A stretch of 64,000 nucleotides of DNA, from contig NZ_BMFT01000001.1 in assembly GCF_014639155.1 (NCBI RefSeq), positions 3,395,990-3,459,989 on the forward strand, in the 5' to 3' direction. Shown in pieces: positions 49,393 through 59,805 of the stretch (the stretch's first letter is position 1; each line of letters starts with the position of its first letter). The notes under the pieces were generated by a model that did not search any database, was not told the DNA's origin, and saw only the letters and a list, made by a program, of their open reading frames with translations. The translations under genes were made by a program, and so were the position numbers. The DNA comes from Paenibacillus segetis. GTDB lineage: Bacteria > Bacillota > Bacilli > Paenibacillales > Paenibacillaceae.

Positions 49393-49743
49393 TTATCTAA
49401 TTTCCATTTCGCTCTCACTACTGGTGCTGGTGCTAGTGCTGGTACTAGTACTCGTGCTGTGACTGATCGCATTACGATCAAATGTAAGCTTCGTCACATC
49501 ATTAACGCGTAACACAACTGTGTCATCGGTCAATTCCATAATCGTACCGTGTAAGCCACCAATAGTTACGATTTTATCGCCCTTTTTAAGTGCATTTAAC
49601 ATGCCGTTACGTGTCTGCTGTTTTTTCTTCTGAGGACGAATCAACAGGAAATAAAACACCGCAAACATAATTACAAAAGGGATAATCATCGTAATTAACC
49701 CGCCGCCACCACTGCTTGATGTTGCTGCTGCATATTGAAACAT
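49393..49743 (-). CDS. yajC: Preprotein translocase accessory subunit YajC with Ser-Thr tail
   Basis: 116 aa. One membrane helix (about 18-37, MIIPFVIMFAVFYFLLIRPQ), then RPQKKKQQTRNGMLNALKKGDKIVTIGGLHGTI, the YajC signature. After residue 92 it has an unusual tail of repeated Ser-Thr (ISHSTSTSTSTSTST) ending ESEMEIR. The tail is coded by a short tandem repeat near 49420-49455. The gene precedes tgt and queA in reverse order of transcription. Confidence 0.93.
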   Translation of the reverse strand: MFQYAAATSSSGGGGLITMIIPFVIMFAVFYFLLIRPQKKKQQTRNGMLNALKKGDKIVTIGGLHGTIMELTDDTVVLRVNDVTKLTFDRNAISHSTSTSTSTSTSTSSESEMEIR

Positions 49744-49777
49744 CTTTTTTCCCCCTTTCGACTATATCCTAGTTCGT

Positions 49778-50941
<1,164 letters not shown>

Positions 50942-51970
50942 TTAATAAATAAACATCGCATCACCAAAGCTAAAAAACCGATAATGCTGTTCAATCGCTT
51001 CATGATATGCCTTCAAAATATTGTCTCGTCCAGCCAATGCACTGACTAACATAACCAACGTAGATTTGGGTAAGTGAAAGTTCGTTATCATGGCATTCAC
51101 GAGTCCAAATGAGTATCCTGGATAAATGAATATTCCAGTCCAACCACTGCTCTCTACTATAGGACCACTCCCACACTGCTGTGCCACGGTTTCCAAAGTT
51201 CGCGCTGATGTAGTTCCTACAGCTATTATTCTTCCGCCTCTAGCCTTCGTCTCATTCAACTTATCCGCGGTCTCCTGAGGCAGGACATAGTATTCATCAT
51301 GCATGACATGGTCTTCAACTCTCTCAACTGACATCGGACGGAACGTGCCCAGTCCAACATGGAGCGTAACGAAGGCGATTTCCACACCCTTGTCAGTAAC
51401 CTGCTTAAGGAGATCCTCCGTAAAGTGGAGCCCGGCAGTAGGAGCGGCGGCTGAGCCTTCAACCTTAGAATACACTGTTTGATAACGCTCACGGTCATCA
51501 AGTTTCTCCTTAATATAAGGGGGGAGGGGCATTTGACCCAAACGATCTAATATTTGATTAAAAATACCTTCGTAAGAGAACTTAATTATTCTCCCACCCA
51601 TTTCGCCTTCCGACTCAATGGTTGCCTTCAATTCGTCTCCGAAGATAATAACGGCTCCGCTCTTCAGCTTTTTCCCCGGCTTAACGAGTGCTTCCCAACG
51701 GTCATCACCGACATCCTTAAGCAACAATACTTCGGCTTTCGCACCGGTGTCCTCTTTGACGCCAAACAAACGCGCAGGGATCACGCGTGTATTATTTAAT
51801 ACGAGCGTATCCCCGGGACGTAAATAGTCTAGTATATCAGTAAACACATGATGCCTGATGCTGCCATCTTCTTTATTTAATGTTAATAATCGCGAGGCAC
51901 TCCGTTCCAATAATGGAGTCTGTGCAATTAACTCCTCTGGAAGATGAAAATCATATAAGTCTACATTCAT
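50942..51970 (-). CDS. queA: S-adenosylmethionine:tRNA ribosyltransferase-isomerase
   Basis: 342 aa. [23 protein letters not shown] at the N terminus, [32 protein letters not shown] and [15 protein letters not shown], ending [19 protein letters not shown]. Makes epoxyqueuosine from preQ1-modified tRNA. The stop lies 15 bp before the tgt start. Confidence 0.97.
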   Translation of the reverse strand: MNVDLYDFHLPEELIAQTPLLERSASRLLTLNKEDGSIRHHVFTDILDYLRPGDTLVLNNTRVIPARLFGVKEDTGAKAEVLLLKDVGDDRWEALVKPGKKLKSGAVIIFGDELKATIESEGEMGGRIIKFSYEGIFNQILDRLGQMPLPPYIKEKLDDRERYQTVYSKVEGSAAAPTAGLHFTEDLLKQVTDKGVEIAFVTLHVGLGTFRPMSVERVEDHVMHDEYYVLPQETADKLNETKARGGRIIAVGTTSARTLETVAQQCGSGPIVESSGWTGIFIYPGYSFGLVNAMITNFHLPKSTLVMLVSALAGRDNILKAYHEAIEQHYRFFSFGDAMFIY

Positions 51971-51978
51971 AGTAAGCT

Positions 51979-54090
51979 TCAGTCCTTAGTAATATTCACA
52001 TTCTGATAGTAGTGTTGCAATATTTGAAGGTAATCATACCCAGCGTCAGCCATTCCCTTGGCGCCCCATTGGGACATTCCGAGACCATGACCGTTACCAC
52101 GCCCGACAAACAAGAATTGATTACTCTGATCGACAATCCGAGCAGTACCGCTACCGTCCATTACAACCATATTTCCACCGTTCCATGTCTTAGCACCGGA
52201 AGCTGATAACACAGTAGTACTCGAAGTTGCTGTACCTGTCGATTTAACGTCGCCAGCACCTTGTACAGTATACCTTCCAGTAGCCACAATATCAAACAAA
52301 GTACTTGGTAATCCATTCAAAGCAGAACGCAGGGAATCCGGATATTTTACATCTAGTACCTTCCCGTTCGCCGTCACTTCCGTTACCCGCCCTGAAGGCC
52401 CCCTTTGTGTAATCTCTAGATTAGTTATAGGAGAGGAAGGATCCGATGCTGTCTTGCCTTTGAGAGACTTCAGTAATTGGTCTGAACTAAAAGGTCCACG
52501 TACCCAAGCATAGGTATTGGACTCGTCGACTTTAGCCAAAACAACGAGTTGATCTCCTGGATTCACTTTTGCAACGGGATCAACACCAGATTGAATTAAT
52601 GGCAATGGACGAACATTTACACCACTGGATGTTACGGTTAATTTAGATAAACCCGCCGAAGTACTTCCTCCAGACATAACAACATTGTCTTCTCGGACAT
52701 ACCCAGCTGTACCATTAGGTAACAATACATAATACCATGACTTTAATGATGCCTGTGCCGCCTTATCTTCTTCGCTACTTACACTTGTATAGGTAGTATT
52801 AACGTTATTCCATACTTCTGTGGAATCTGCAGTTACACCGCCGCTATTAGATGAGAATATCCCTTCTACAATCTTGCCATTTGCCTTAATGACCTCTCCA
52901 GCTGTACTGTCTACGGCTTGTACAACACTGTCAACTTCATTATCTACACCAGTATATACTTGACTTAATGTAGTATCCACAAGCCCCGCAACTTTGAATT
53001 TGTTACTTGCTGCATTATAAAGTGCATAACTACGCGCTGCAACCGCTTGGGCCTTTAATGATTCCTTAGGCCAAGAACTAGGTACCTCTGCCGCAACCAC
53101 AGAGTACAAATACTGCTCTAATGGAAGCTCATTTACTAGAGCAAGCTGTCCATTTACAGAACTAATTTCGAAATCCCCCCGATATTTACGTCCCGAACGT
53201 TCAACGACCTGAGTAATCATATCTCCATTTCCTGTCACCATGAGCTTAGCTTCACTACCACTCAGTTCATAATGAGAAACAGCGGAAGGAGTTGTCAGAT
53301 TCAGTGTCACATCCCGGTGGAGAATTAATGCAACATCCGTATTGTTCACTGCAGATAATTGAAGGTTATTACCTGATTGATCAAGCTGTCCCTTGACCGT
53401 TGATAATTCTGACTCGTTAGTAACGCCTCCTACCCAGACAGCATATTGCTGTGCACCTGTAAGAACAGTAACCGCATCGATACCTTGAGATACTAGCGAC
53501 TGACGCAGCGAATCAGCATCAGCTTGGGTTCCAAAACTACCTACTGAATAATAAAAGTTTCCCCGCGCCACAGGCTTTTGACCACCTAATTGGCTCGATA
53601 TAGACCCTGCAACTCGTTTAGCTGCAGATTGCGCTTCAGAGGCACTTGCATAAGGTCCCGTAAATACTTGATATACCGTTCCTCCAGATTGATCCAACGC
53701 AAAGATAACTGGTCGATCCGCAGTAGCTTGGAGTGCCTTGGCCGCAGCTGATACCGTTTTCCAATCAGAACTTTGAAGTGCCTTCACTTTATAACCGTCG
53801 ACACTAAAGCGGACGGATTCTCCGGCACCAAAATTAAGCCAGGTTTCCGTTAGACCACCTCTTTGTGGACCTGTTCCCCAGGCAGAATCGCCCTTTAGCG
53901 TAACGGCCGGTACCGTAGATTTATAGGTTGTACCCACATCCAAGAACATAGCTACGCGGACATTCGTTCCAGTTGATGAGTCAGCATATGCTGGTATTTG
54001 CAGTGTCGTAGCCAATAAAAGACCTGCCACTATTCCCTTACTTAACTTCCCCCACTTAAACATCGAGAATCTTTGATTTGTTAGCTTCAC
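51979..54090 (-). CDS. Secreted SpoIID/LytB-domain protein with SPOR repeats
   Basis: 703 aa. Signal peptide ([22 protein letters not shown], about 16-37). Two repeats like SPOR domains about 127-165 ([30 protein letters not shown]) and 175-240 ([21 protein letters not shown]). SpoIID core about 310-440 ([36 protein letters not shown], then [14 protein letters not shown]), an SH3-like insert (about 480-560, [14 protein letters not shown]), and the end of the SpoIID domain with [22 protein letters not shown]. Acts on peptidoglycan from outside. Much longer than B. subtilis SpoIID. Confidence 0.85.
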   Translation of the reverse strand: MKLTNQRFSMFKWGKLSKGIVAGLLLATTLQIPAYADSSTGTNVRVAMFLDVGTTYKSTVPAVTLKGDSAWGTGPQRGGLTETWLNFGAGESVRFSVDGYKVKALQSSDWKTVSAAAKALQATADRPVIFALDQSGGTVYQVFTGPYASASEAQSAAKRVAGSISSQLGGQKPVARGNFYYSVGSFGTQADADSLRQSLVSQGIDAVTVLTGAQQYAVWVGGVTNESELSTVKGQLDQSGNNLQLSAVNNTDVALILHRDVTLNLTTPSAVSHYELSGSEAKLMVTGNGDMITQVVERSGRKYRGDFEISSVNGQLALVNELPLEQYLYSVVAAEVPSSWPKESLKAQAVAARSYALYNAASNKFKVAGLVDTTLSQVYTGVDNEVDSVVQAVDSTAGEVIKANGKIVEGIFSSNSGGVTADSTEVWNNVNTTYTSVSSEEDKAAQASLKSWYYVLLPNGTAGYVREDNVVMSGGSTSAGLSKLTVTSSGVNVRPLPLIQSGVDPVAKVNPGDQLVVLAKVDESNTYAWVRGPFSSDQLLKSLKGKTASDPSSPITNLEITQRGPSGRVTEVTANGKVLDVKYPDSLRSALNGLPSTLFDIVATGRYTVQGAGDVKSTGTATSSTTVLSASGAKTWNGGNMVVMDGSGTARIVDQSNQFLFVGRGNGHGLGMSQWGAKGMADAGYDYLQILQHYYQNVNITKD

Positions 54091-54123
54091 GTTGCTGACT
54101 CCTCCTTCATGATGTGTATAAAA

Positions 54124-55137
54124 TTAACGTAGATCCTCTGGCAGCGGTATTCCCAAATGATGATAAGCAGCCGGAGCCACTACCCGCCCCCTTGGGGTAC
54201 GTTGTAAATAACCGATTTGCAGTAAATAAGGCTCGTACACATCTTCGATTGTCTGACTCTCTTCCCCAATCGATGCTGCAATCGTATCGAGTCCTACAGG
54301 ACCTCCACGAAAACTCGTGATCATAGCCCTAAGCATTTTGTGGTCAATCAAGTCTAGACCCATTGGATCTATCTGCAGCATTTGTAGCGCTTCACTGGCG
54401 ATTTCCGGGGTTATAAGACCATCCCCCCTGACCTGTGCATAATCCCTTACTCGTTTTAACAAACGGTTTGCAATCCGTGGAGTCCCCCTAGAACGAAGAG
54501 CAACTTCATCTGCTGCATCACCGACAATTTCAATTCCAAAAATATCAGCACCACGGCTCACGATATAACTTAGCTCGTCCACCGTGTACAATTCCAAACG
54601 ACTAACTACCCCAAATCGATCTCGCAGCGGCGCTGACAAGAGCCCTGCTCGAGTTGTTGCTCCAATCAAAGTAAAGGGTGGTAAATCAAGACGAACGGAA
54701 CGTGCGCTGGGTCCTTTACCAATCATTATATCCAACGCATAATCTTCCATTGCCGGATAGAGAACCTCCTCTACCGATCGATTGAGACGGTGAATCTCAT
54801 CAATAAAGAGGACATCTCCCTCTTGCAAATTCGTCAGTAACGCCGCTAAATCACCAGGTCGCTCAATTGCCGGCCCAGAGGTCGTCCGTAAGTTCACACC
54901 TAATTCATTAGCGATGATATTCGCTAGTGTAGTCTTACCCAGTCCTGGAGGACCATAAAGTAAAACATGATCGAGTGCTTCCTTACGTAGTTTAGCCGCT
55001 TCAATATATATTTGTAAGTTTTCCTTGACCTGATTTTGTCCGATGTATTCCGCCAAATAGCGGGGACGAAGGCTAAGTTCAACTGCCTGATCTTCCATCA
55101 TCAAGTTAGTAGAAATAATACGGTCGTCTTCCATCAT
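54124..55137 (-). CDS. ruvB: Holliday junction branch migration ATPase RuvB
   Basis: 337 aa. N-terminal [21 protein letters not shown], Walker [23 protein letters not shown], Walker [27 protein letters not shown], sensor [19 protein letters not shown], and the C-terminal winged helix [13 protein letters not shown]. Works with RuvA and RuvC on Holliday junctions. 33 bp after ruvA. Confidence 0.98.
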   Translation of the reverse strand: MMEDDRIISTNLMMEDQAVELSLRPRYLAEYIGQNQVKENLQIYIEAAKLRKEALDHVLLYGPPGLGKTTLANIIANELGVNLRTTSGPAIERPGDLAALLTNLQEGDVLFIDEIHRLNRSVEEVLYPAMEDYALDIMIGKGPSARSVRLDLPPFTLIGATTRAGLLSAPLRDRFGVVSRLELYTVDELSYIVSRGADIFGIEIVGDAADEVALRSRGTPRIANRLLKRVRDYAQVRGDGLITPEIASEALQMLQIDPMGLDLIDHKMLRAMITSFRGGPVGLDTIAASIGEESQTIEDVYEPYLLQIGYLQRTPRGRVVAPAAYHHLGIPLPEDLR

Positions 55138-55170
55138 AGCTTCCTCGCTCCCCTTTCTTTCTTCCTATCA

Positions 55171-55788
55171 TTAACCCGCATATAGAAGCTTAAGAGCTTT
55201 CTTCATGACGGAGTCAACCGCCTCATCTGGTCTTACGTTATCCTTCATAAGCTGCCATACACGATCCAATTCAGCATCCGTATAACCGAGTGCCTTCAAC
55301 CCTTCTCTGGCTTCAGGCCATCCAAGATTACCTTCTTGCATCAACTCTATCTCATCTGGGATTGGGTCAAACAAAGTTGCCTCTCCCATCCCATCCAACT
55401 TATCTTTCAAATCTAGTATCATCCGTTGTGCCGTCTTCCTACCGATACCGGGCAGCTTAATCAAAAAGTTAATATTCTCCTGATGTATAGCTGTTACCAC
55501 ACCACTCGGACTACCTCCGCTCAGAATACCAAGCGCCACGCGTGGACCAATACCTGATACTTCAATTAACTTGCGAAATAATTTTTGCTCTTCTCTAGTC
55601 GCAAATCCAAATAGTAAGATAGCATCCTCACGAACATGATGATGAATATATACCGTAACTGGCTCATCATTCTTAGCTGCAAAGTAATAAGGATTGGGAC
55701 AAAACACTCGATATCCTACACCGTGAACATCCAATACAACATATTCATTTTCTAATTGGGCAACCTGGCCTCGCAAAAAATCGATCAT
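55171..55788 (-). CDS. ruvA: Holliday junction DNA-binding protein RuvA
   Basis: 205 aa. N-terminal OB domain (MIDFLRGQVAQLENEYVVLDVHGVGYRV), HhH region LIEVSGIGPRVALGILSG and IKLPGIGRKTAQRMILDLKDK, and C-terminal domain III that touches RuvB. Overlaps ruvC stop by 4 bp (ATGA). Confidence 0.98.
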   Translation of the reverse strand: MIDFLRGQVAQLENEYVVLDVHGVGYRVFCPNPYYFAAKNDEPVTVYIHHHVREDAILLFGFATREEQKLFRKLIEVSGIGPRVALGILSGGSPSGVVTAIHQENINFLIKLPGIGRKTAQRMILDLKDKLDGMGEATLFDPIPDEIELMQEGNLGWPEAREGLKALGYTDAELDRVWQLMKDNVRPDEAVDSVMKKALKLLYAG

Positions 55789-56288
55789 GATCGAAGTACC
55801 TCATTTATCTTAGAATTTAACGTATAAGAATGAGCATGACAAATCGCAACAGCAAGTGCATCCGCTACATCATCTGGCTTGGGAACCGCCTGCAGCTTAA
55901 GAAACATTCGGGTCATTTCTTGCACCTGCTTCTTCTCTGCCTTACCATAGCCAACCACGGCCTGTTTGACCTGCATTGGTGTGTATTCTGATATAGGTAA
56001 CCCCTTTTGGACCGCAGCCAGTACAAGCACCCCTCTAGCCTGCGATACTGGCATTGCTGTAGTTACATTTCGATTAAAGAAAAGTTTCTCTAGCGCCACC
56101 GCATCCGGTTGATATTTATCGATGAGCTGAACCATTCCTTCATAGACATGAAGCAATCTCTCTTCTTCAGGGGTGTGAGCTTTCGTTTGTATACAACCAT
56201 ACTGCACAGGTGTGCACTTGCTACCTTGTTTATCAATAAATCCAAAACCGACAATAGCGATGCCGGGATCTATGCCTAATATTCGCAA
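55785..56288 (-). CDS. ruvC: Crossover junction endonuclease RuvC
   Basis: 167 aa. First acidic residue in MRILGIDPGIAIVGFG, VALEKLFFNRNVTTAMPVSQARG, and the final acidic cluster in PKPDDVADALAVAICHA. Cuts Holliday junctions. Most Bacillus lack ruvC at this place (they use RecU), but Paenibacillus-type genomes have it beside ruvAB. Confidence 0.96.
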   Translation of the reverse strand: MRILGIDPGIAIVGFGFIDKQGSKCTPVQYGCIQTKAHTPEEERLLHVYEGMVQLIDKYQPDAVALEKLFFNRNVTTAMPVSQARGVLVLAAVQKGLPISEYTPMQVKQAVVGYGKAEKKQVQEMTRMFLKLQAVPKPDDVADALAVAICHAHSYTLNSKINEVLRS

Positions 56289-56429
56289 ATTTAATCTCTC
56301 CCCAATGTCACAACTAAGCGAACATATGTATTCAATTTATTATAGCAAAGATGAAGCGATTAGAGGGAAAAGTTTAGATACAACAAGTCGTAATAGACAC
56401 AAGTCGACTTGGCTGGTAAAAAACAAAAA

Positions 56430-56451
56430 GAGGCGTAAGTAGCTACGCCCC
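56430..56451 (-). terminator. Terminator after bofC
   Basis: On the minus strand GGGGCGTA/TACGCCTC stem followed by TTTTTG. Confidence 0.8.
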
Positions 56452-56473
56452 TTGTGTTTTATACGCAAAATCA

Positions 56474-57157
56474 TCAATTTTGTTGCATCACTTTTTCCGA
56501 TTGCTCCAATGCGAAATCACTAAAGGTGGATAATACACTGTTATATTCATCGACGTCTTGGATTCGTATTCCCTCCTGAAGCTGTCTAAGAACATCTTCT
56601 GGAAGCACACTTTCCATCGTTTCCACATCAAGCTGAAAAAATGTCTTAAGCACCTTTTCTTTCTTAGGAGGTCCCTCAAATAGAGTTAAGTTTCCATTCT
56701 CATCGATACCCATGTATCCATCTTTACTACAAGTATCAGACAATCCGTTAATTCTTTCATCCAACCATACATCTCCACCAGCTCCCAGACGTCCTTCCCA
56801 ATCTGGATGTTCCTTTATAATCAAGGCTATTTCCTTTGGCTTCATCTTGCCAAGAACTTCACTCTCTTCACCACAAGTATAAATTTTGTTCAGATGTACA
56901 ATTCGAGCTTGATCTGTTTTCAGCAGGCTTTCTAACCACTCTTGAGGAGGCTCTGAAGAAGTTGTAGCTTCCATAAGCTTGCCCAGGGTTTCCTGTGCAA
57001 TCGGTTCTTTAGCCATTAAATCCTCCATTTGCTGCGATAACAGCAAACCAAGCCAAGCCATTAAAGCGACCAAACCACATGCACTGATGGTCCAAATAGC
57101 ACGTCTCCACTTTTTCCATCTTCTTCTGAGTTGTCTCTTAATACGGAAGATTCTCAC
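56474..57157 (-). CDS. bofC: BofC C-terminal domain protein, sporulation checkpoint
   Basis: 227 aa. One N-terminal membrane helix (about 19-40, AIWTISACGLVALMAWLGLLLSQ) after a basic start. The C-terminal part has IYTCGEESEVLGKMKPKEIALIIKEHPDW and INGLSDTCSKDGYMGIDENGNLTLFEGPP, with the cysteine pair of the BofC domain. In B. subtilis BofC inhibits SpoIVB in the space between mother cell and forespore and lies beside ruvA. It is set off from ruvC by a terminator. Confidence 0.85.
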   Translation of the reverse strand: MRIFRIKRQLRRRWKKWRRAIWTISACGLVALMAWLGLLLSQQMEDLMAKEPIAQETLGKLMEATTSSEPPQEWLESLLKTDQARIVHLNKIYTCGEESEVLGKMKPKEIALIIKEHPDWEGRLGAGGDVWLDERINGLSDTCSKDGYMGIDENGNLTLFEGPPKKEKVLKTFFQLDVETMESVLPEDVLRQLQEGIRIQDVDEYNSVLSTFSDFALEQSEKVMQQN

Positions 57158-57302
57158 GATAATCCCCTTCTATCGGACTTTTATTGTATATTGTGACCTT
57201 GGAGTTCTTGAAATATACAATATTCTCAATTAGGAAGCGGATTATTGTAGAACTTTTACATTCATGTGTCCACTGGCATCTTAGCTCGTTAGATAATGCA
57301 AA

Positions 57303-57339
57303 AAAGGCACCACTAAGATTATTCCTTAGCGGTGCCTTT
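57303..57339 (-). terminator. Terminator after tRNA-Pro
   Basis: On the minus strand AAAGGCACCGCTAAGG pairs with CTTAGTGGTGCCTTT and is followed by TTT; close behind the tRNA. Confidence 0.85.
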
Positions 57340-57354
57340 CTTTCGATAACCATA

Positions 57355-57428
57355 TCGGGACGACACGATTTGAACATGCGACCCCCTGGTCCCAAACCAG
57401 GTGCTCTACCAAGCTGAGCTACGTCCCG
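57355..57428 (-). tRNA. tRNA-Pro (anticodon TGG)
   Basis: Cloverleaf on the minus strand: acceptor CGGGACG/CGTCCCG, D arm with TAGCTCAGCTTGGTAGAGCA, anticodon loop TTTGGGA, T arm TTCAAAT. Discriminator A, CCA not encoded. Confidence 0.92.
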
Positions 57429-57782
57429 TTATTACAAAATACAAAAAATGACCCAACACAAAGATAATATCACGACTATCATCTTATTACAAGAAAAAAA
57501 ATAGGGACAGGGGAACAGGTTGCTTGTCCCTATCCTGTTCCTTTCCCTTTTCAAGCTAATTACCCCAAACCCATCAGTTTCTCATATATGCAGCATTCTC
57601 ATTTTTCAGAGACTTGACTTTCTCAGTCAAAATGCTTTTTTTTCATTTTCGTTTTAATATAAACAGAATTACTTGTGACATATTTCACATCAACCGGCAT
57701 GACAAAAATCAAATATACGTTTTTGTGATAATTTCTAAATTTTAATTAAGAGCTTTGGCTCGTCGATCGAATACTTAAATTA
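57429..57782. other. Intergenic stretch between tRNA-Pro and Spo0E-like gene
   Basis: About 350 bp, AT-rich. Near its left part lies a terminator hairpin (57501-57533) facing the Spo0E-like gene. The rest has no ORF or motif that I can support; the tRNA-Pro promoter should be near its left end. Confidence 0.5.
57501..57533 (-). terminator. Terminator, likely end of the receptor-propeptide-Spo0E unit
   Basis: ATAGGGACA/TGTCCCTAT stem with a 15-base loop; on the minus strand it is followed by TTTTTTTTT. It is the first clear terminator downstream of the Spo0E-like gene, about 250 bp away. Confidence 0.75.
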
Positions 57783-57953
57783 CTATTTACAACAACTATA
57801 AATCGCTCTGTTATACATATTAATTAATTCATCTACCCTCATGGACTGCTTAAGTACCTTAGGATGCTGCAATCCCCCATGTTTTCTTTGCATTTTATAC
57901 AGTTCTATTCTTTCGCACTCTATTCTCCTCTGAATAACTTCCACTTCTCTCAT
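57783..57953 (-). CDS. Spo0E-like aspartyl-phosphate phosphatase
   Basis: 56 aa from the ATG at 57953, preferred over the one six bases earlier because GAGGAGG lies exactly 7 bp upstream. The sequence opens MREVEVIQRRIECERIEL and contains HPKVLKQSMRVDELINMY, which fits the Spo0E two-helix fold with its conserved SxxxD and following LI.xY pattern. Spo0E proteins dephosphorylate Spo0A-P and delay sporulation. The usual SQ-LD is here SMRVD, so activity needs proof. It starts about 40 bp after the propeptide ORF of receptor C and is probably cotranscribed. Confidence 0.8.
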   Translation of the reverse strand: MREVEVIQRRIECERIELYKMQRKHGGLQHPKVLKQSMRVDELINMYNRAIYSCCK

Positions 57954-57990
57954 TAACATACCTCCTCATGTAATATATTAGAGGAGAATG

Positions 57991-58107
57991 TCAAAATATA
58001 GGTTTTACTCCAGAATGCAGTGGACAAAGAATAACGAGTATTATATTAATATTAAAGATCAATAAAAGAATGTTTCGGAATATCCGAGAACGCTCTATAA
58101 TTTTCAT
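57991..58107 (-). CDS. Putative signalling propeptide of receptor C
   Basis: 38 aa. Its ATG overlaps the TGA stop of the receptor gene (ATGA). The layout is a charged N terminus (MKIIERSRIFR), a long hydrophobic stretch (ILLLIF through ILVILCPL) and a short polar tail HSGVKPIF. This is the plan of Phr/AimP-type secreted peptides. Export signal and cleavage are inferred; no clear AxA site is seen, the likely processing being before or within the tail. Ribosome site weak, so translation would depend on coupling. Confidence 0.65.
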   Translation of the reverse strand: MKIIERSRIFRNILLLIFNINIILVILCPLHSGVKPIF

Positions 58108-59474
58108 ACTTTATATTCTCTTTGCTCCTCACAAAATAGACTTTTATATTTTTTTTGGACTTCAGGAGATACAGCAAATCGATATTGCTCAAACAAACAA
58201 ACAAATCTGATAACGCAAGTCCGGCTATTTATTTTTAAAGAGGAATCTAATCCTTTTAACATATATTCTATACCAATTTCATATCTCTCATTACTCATAT
58301 AATAAGTAGAGAGTTCTGCCATAAAATAAGCAAACCGATCTTCTACAACCCGCTGATGTTGATTTGTTGTTACTTTTCCTTTTTGATCTATATATTCAGA
58401 AATTATCTGTTTAAAACGTAAGAGTATCTCATCTATATTAGAATGATACCGATTAGCAACTTGAAGGATCATAAATAAAGCCAGGAGCATTTCATTCTCA
58501 TAACTTTCAATATAATTCACGTATTCTGGGATAACTTCGATTTCTCCCTTCATAAGTCTAAAGAGATAGGAATTGGCTTTTGCCCACATTTTACATTCAT
58601 TCATTCGTCGATGAGCTTCTTCTGTATCTTCCTGTACCCAGCTCAAATCTGAGTATAGAGATATGTAATATAATCCTTGATCATATTCCCCTCGATTAGC
58701 ACAAGCACTTGAACATAGTACATGCGCATATAAGATATATGCAAATAGTGGCATGGATGGTTCTTTATGAATTTGCACTTTTCTAGGTTGCTCGTATCTA
58801 TATTTATACTGAATTGTTGCTATACGACCCATATCTTTAGCCAATTTTTCCATCTTATCGCTTTGATTCAGTAAAAGGTATGTATTCGCTAGATCTTTCA
58901 GAGCATCAAGTTGATCCATTTCATCAAGTTTATCAACAAAGCCTTCAAACTGCACTGCGGCTCGTATGTTCAATTCATGATCATCACATAATGTAATTTT
59001 AAATAAACGATACTGACATAGGGCCAGTCGCTCCGAATGCTGATACTTTTCGTTTGCAGCCACATTCTCATAAAGCAGCCGAGCCGCCTCGTTATTACCT
59101 TCCTTAAACATTTTTTCAGCAGTATCAAATAACGCCGAAACATAAGATTGACTATCCACTAAACATAATACACGTTCAATACAATCAAGTCTGCCCAAAT
59201 CGGCACATCGAAATAATAATGGTTGTAAACGTCTCCAGTTGATTGTCGAATGATTAACGCAATCGTCGATGTATAGGTCATAGAAGCTACCTTCTAGAAG
59301 CCCCATGCTTTCTGTAATACGATCTAATTGCAACATAGAAATTACTCGACTAGCATTGATAATACTACTAAGTGTTCCTGAATTAACTCCTGATGCTTCT
59401 GCAAATTGGTTAATTGTTATACATTTTCTCTTAAGATAGTCCTTCAACTCTGCTCGAATCGTGGTCTGATTCAT
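58104..59474 (-). CDS. RRNPP-type peptide receptor C (XRE HTH + helical repeats)
   Basis: 456 aa from ATG at 59474 (MNQTTIRAELKDYL), where paralogues start and GGAGG lies 12 bp upstream. The N-terminal XRE HTH (INQFAEASGVNSGTLSSIINASRVISMLQLDRI, about 18-52) is followed by about 390 mostly helical residues with TPR-like spacing. Blocks shared with the next two genes: KYQHSERLALCQYRLF, QFEGFVDKLDEMDQLDALKDLANTY, and FAYILYAHVLCSSA. The plan matches AimR/PlcR/Rap-class receptors that bind imported peptides. It is the most diverged of the three. No ligand is known. Confidence 0.75.
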   Translation of the reverse strand: MNQTTIRAELKDYLKRKCITINQFAEASGVNSGTLSSIINASRVISMLQLDRITESMGLLEGSFYDLYIDDCVNHSTINWRRLQPLLFRCADLGRLDCIERVLCLVDSQSYVSALFDTAEKMFKEGNNEAARLLYENVAANEKYQHSERLALCQYRLFKITLCDDHELNIRAAVQFEGFVDKLDEMDQLDALKDLANTYLLLNQSDKMEKLAKDMGRIATIQYKYRYEQPRKVQIHKEPSMPLFAYILYAHVLCSSACANRGEYDQGLYYISLYSDLSWVQEDTEEAHRRMNECKMWAKANSYLFRLMKGEIEVIPEYVNYIESYENEMLLALFMILQVANRYHSNIDEILLRFKQIISEYIDQKGKVTTNQHQRVVEDRFAYFMAELSTYYMSNERYEIGIEYMLKGLDSSLKINSRTCVIRFVCLFEQYRFAVSPEVQKKYKSLFCEEQREYKV

Positions 59475-59643
59475 ATTTTTATACTTCCTCCGATCTTCTA
59501 CTATTCCAAAGATAAATTTGATACTTACTATTTCAGGAATCAATAGATTCTCTACAAAAGGATGCTTCAGAGGAAAATAACAATCTTATAGTAAGAGTAA
59601 CTCTCTTTCTTAGAGTTAATGCATATAATTGTTCACAAAAAAA

Positions 59644-59675
59644 GGACGTTCCGGAAGTACTCCGCAGACACGCCC
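59644..59675 (-). terminator. Terminator after receptor B and its propeptide
   Basis: On the minus strand GGGCGT pairs with ACGTCC, with inner CGGA/TCCG pairing, followed by TTTTTTT. It lies 26 bp after the propeptide stop and closes the receptor B-propeptide unit. Confidence 0.85.
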
Positions 59676-59700
59676 TAGCTAATGCAAGTACTGCTAGTTT

Positions 59701-59805
59701 TTACAGTGCGCCTCCACCATGATTTAGAGCTTGGACAACTACTGGTAAACTAACGATAAGTAAAACACTAAACGTAACCAACAATGTAGCCATTTTTCTT
59801 CTCAT
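59701..59805 (-). CDS. Putative signalling propeptide of receptor B
   Basis: 34 aa in a frame overlapping the last 38 bp of the receptor gene; AGAAGAGAAA precedes the ATG. It has the textbook form of a secreted pheromone precursor: basic start MRRK, hydrophobic core TLLVTFSVLLIVSLPVVV, a signal-peptidase-like VQA site and the C-terminal octapeptide LNHGGGAL. A terminator follows at once. This is inferred from layout; the peptide itself was not seen in any annotation. Confidence 0.8.
   Translation of the reverse strand: MRRKMATLLVTFSVLLIVSLPVVVQALNHGGGAL

Noticed and set aside
57138..57395. 85-aa minus-strand ORF over the tRNA-Pro terminator and intergenic region
   Set aside because: It runs through the tRNA and a terminator hairpin; composition is not protein-like.
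57501..57540. CRISPR-like repeat from AGGGACAGG/AACAGG words
   Set aside because: Only one hairpin with no repeated spacer pattern; no array anywhere in the window.
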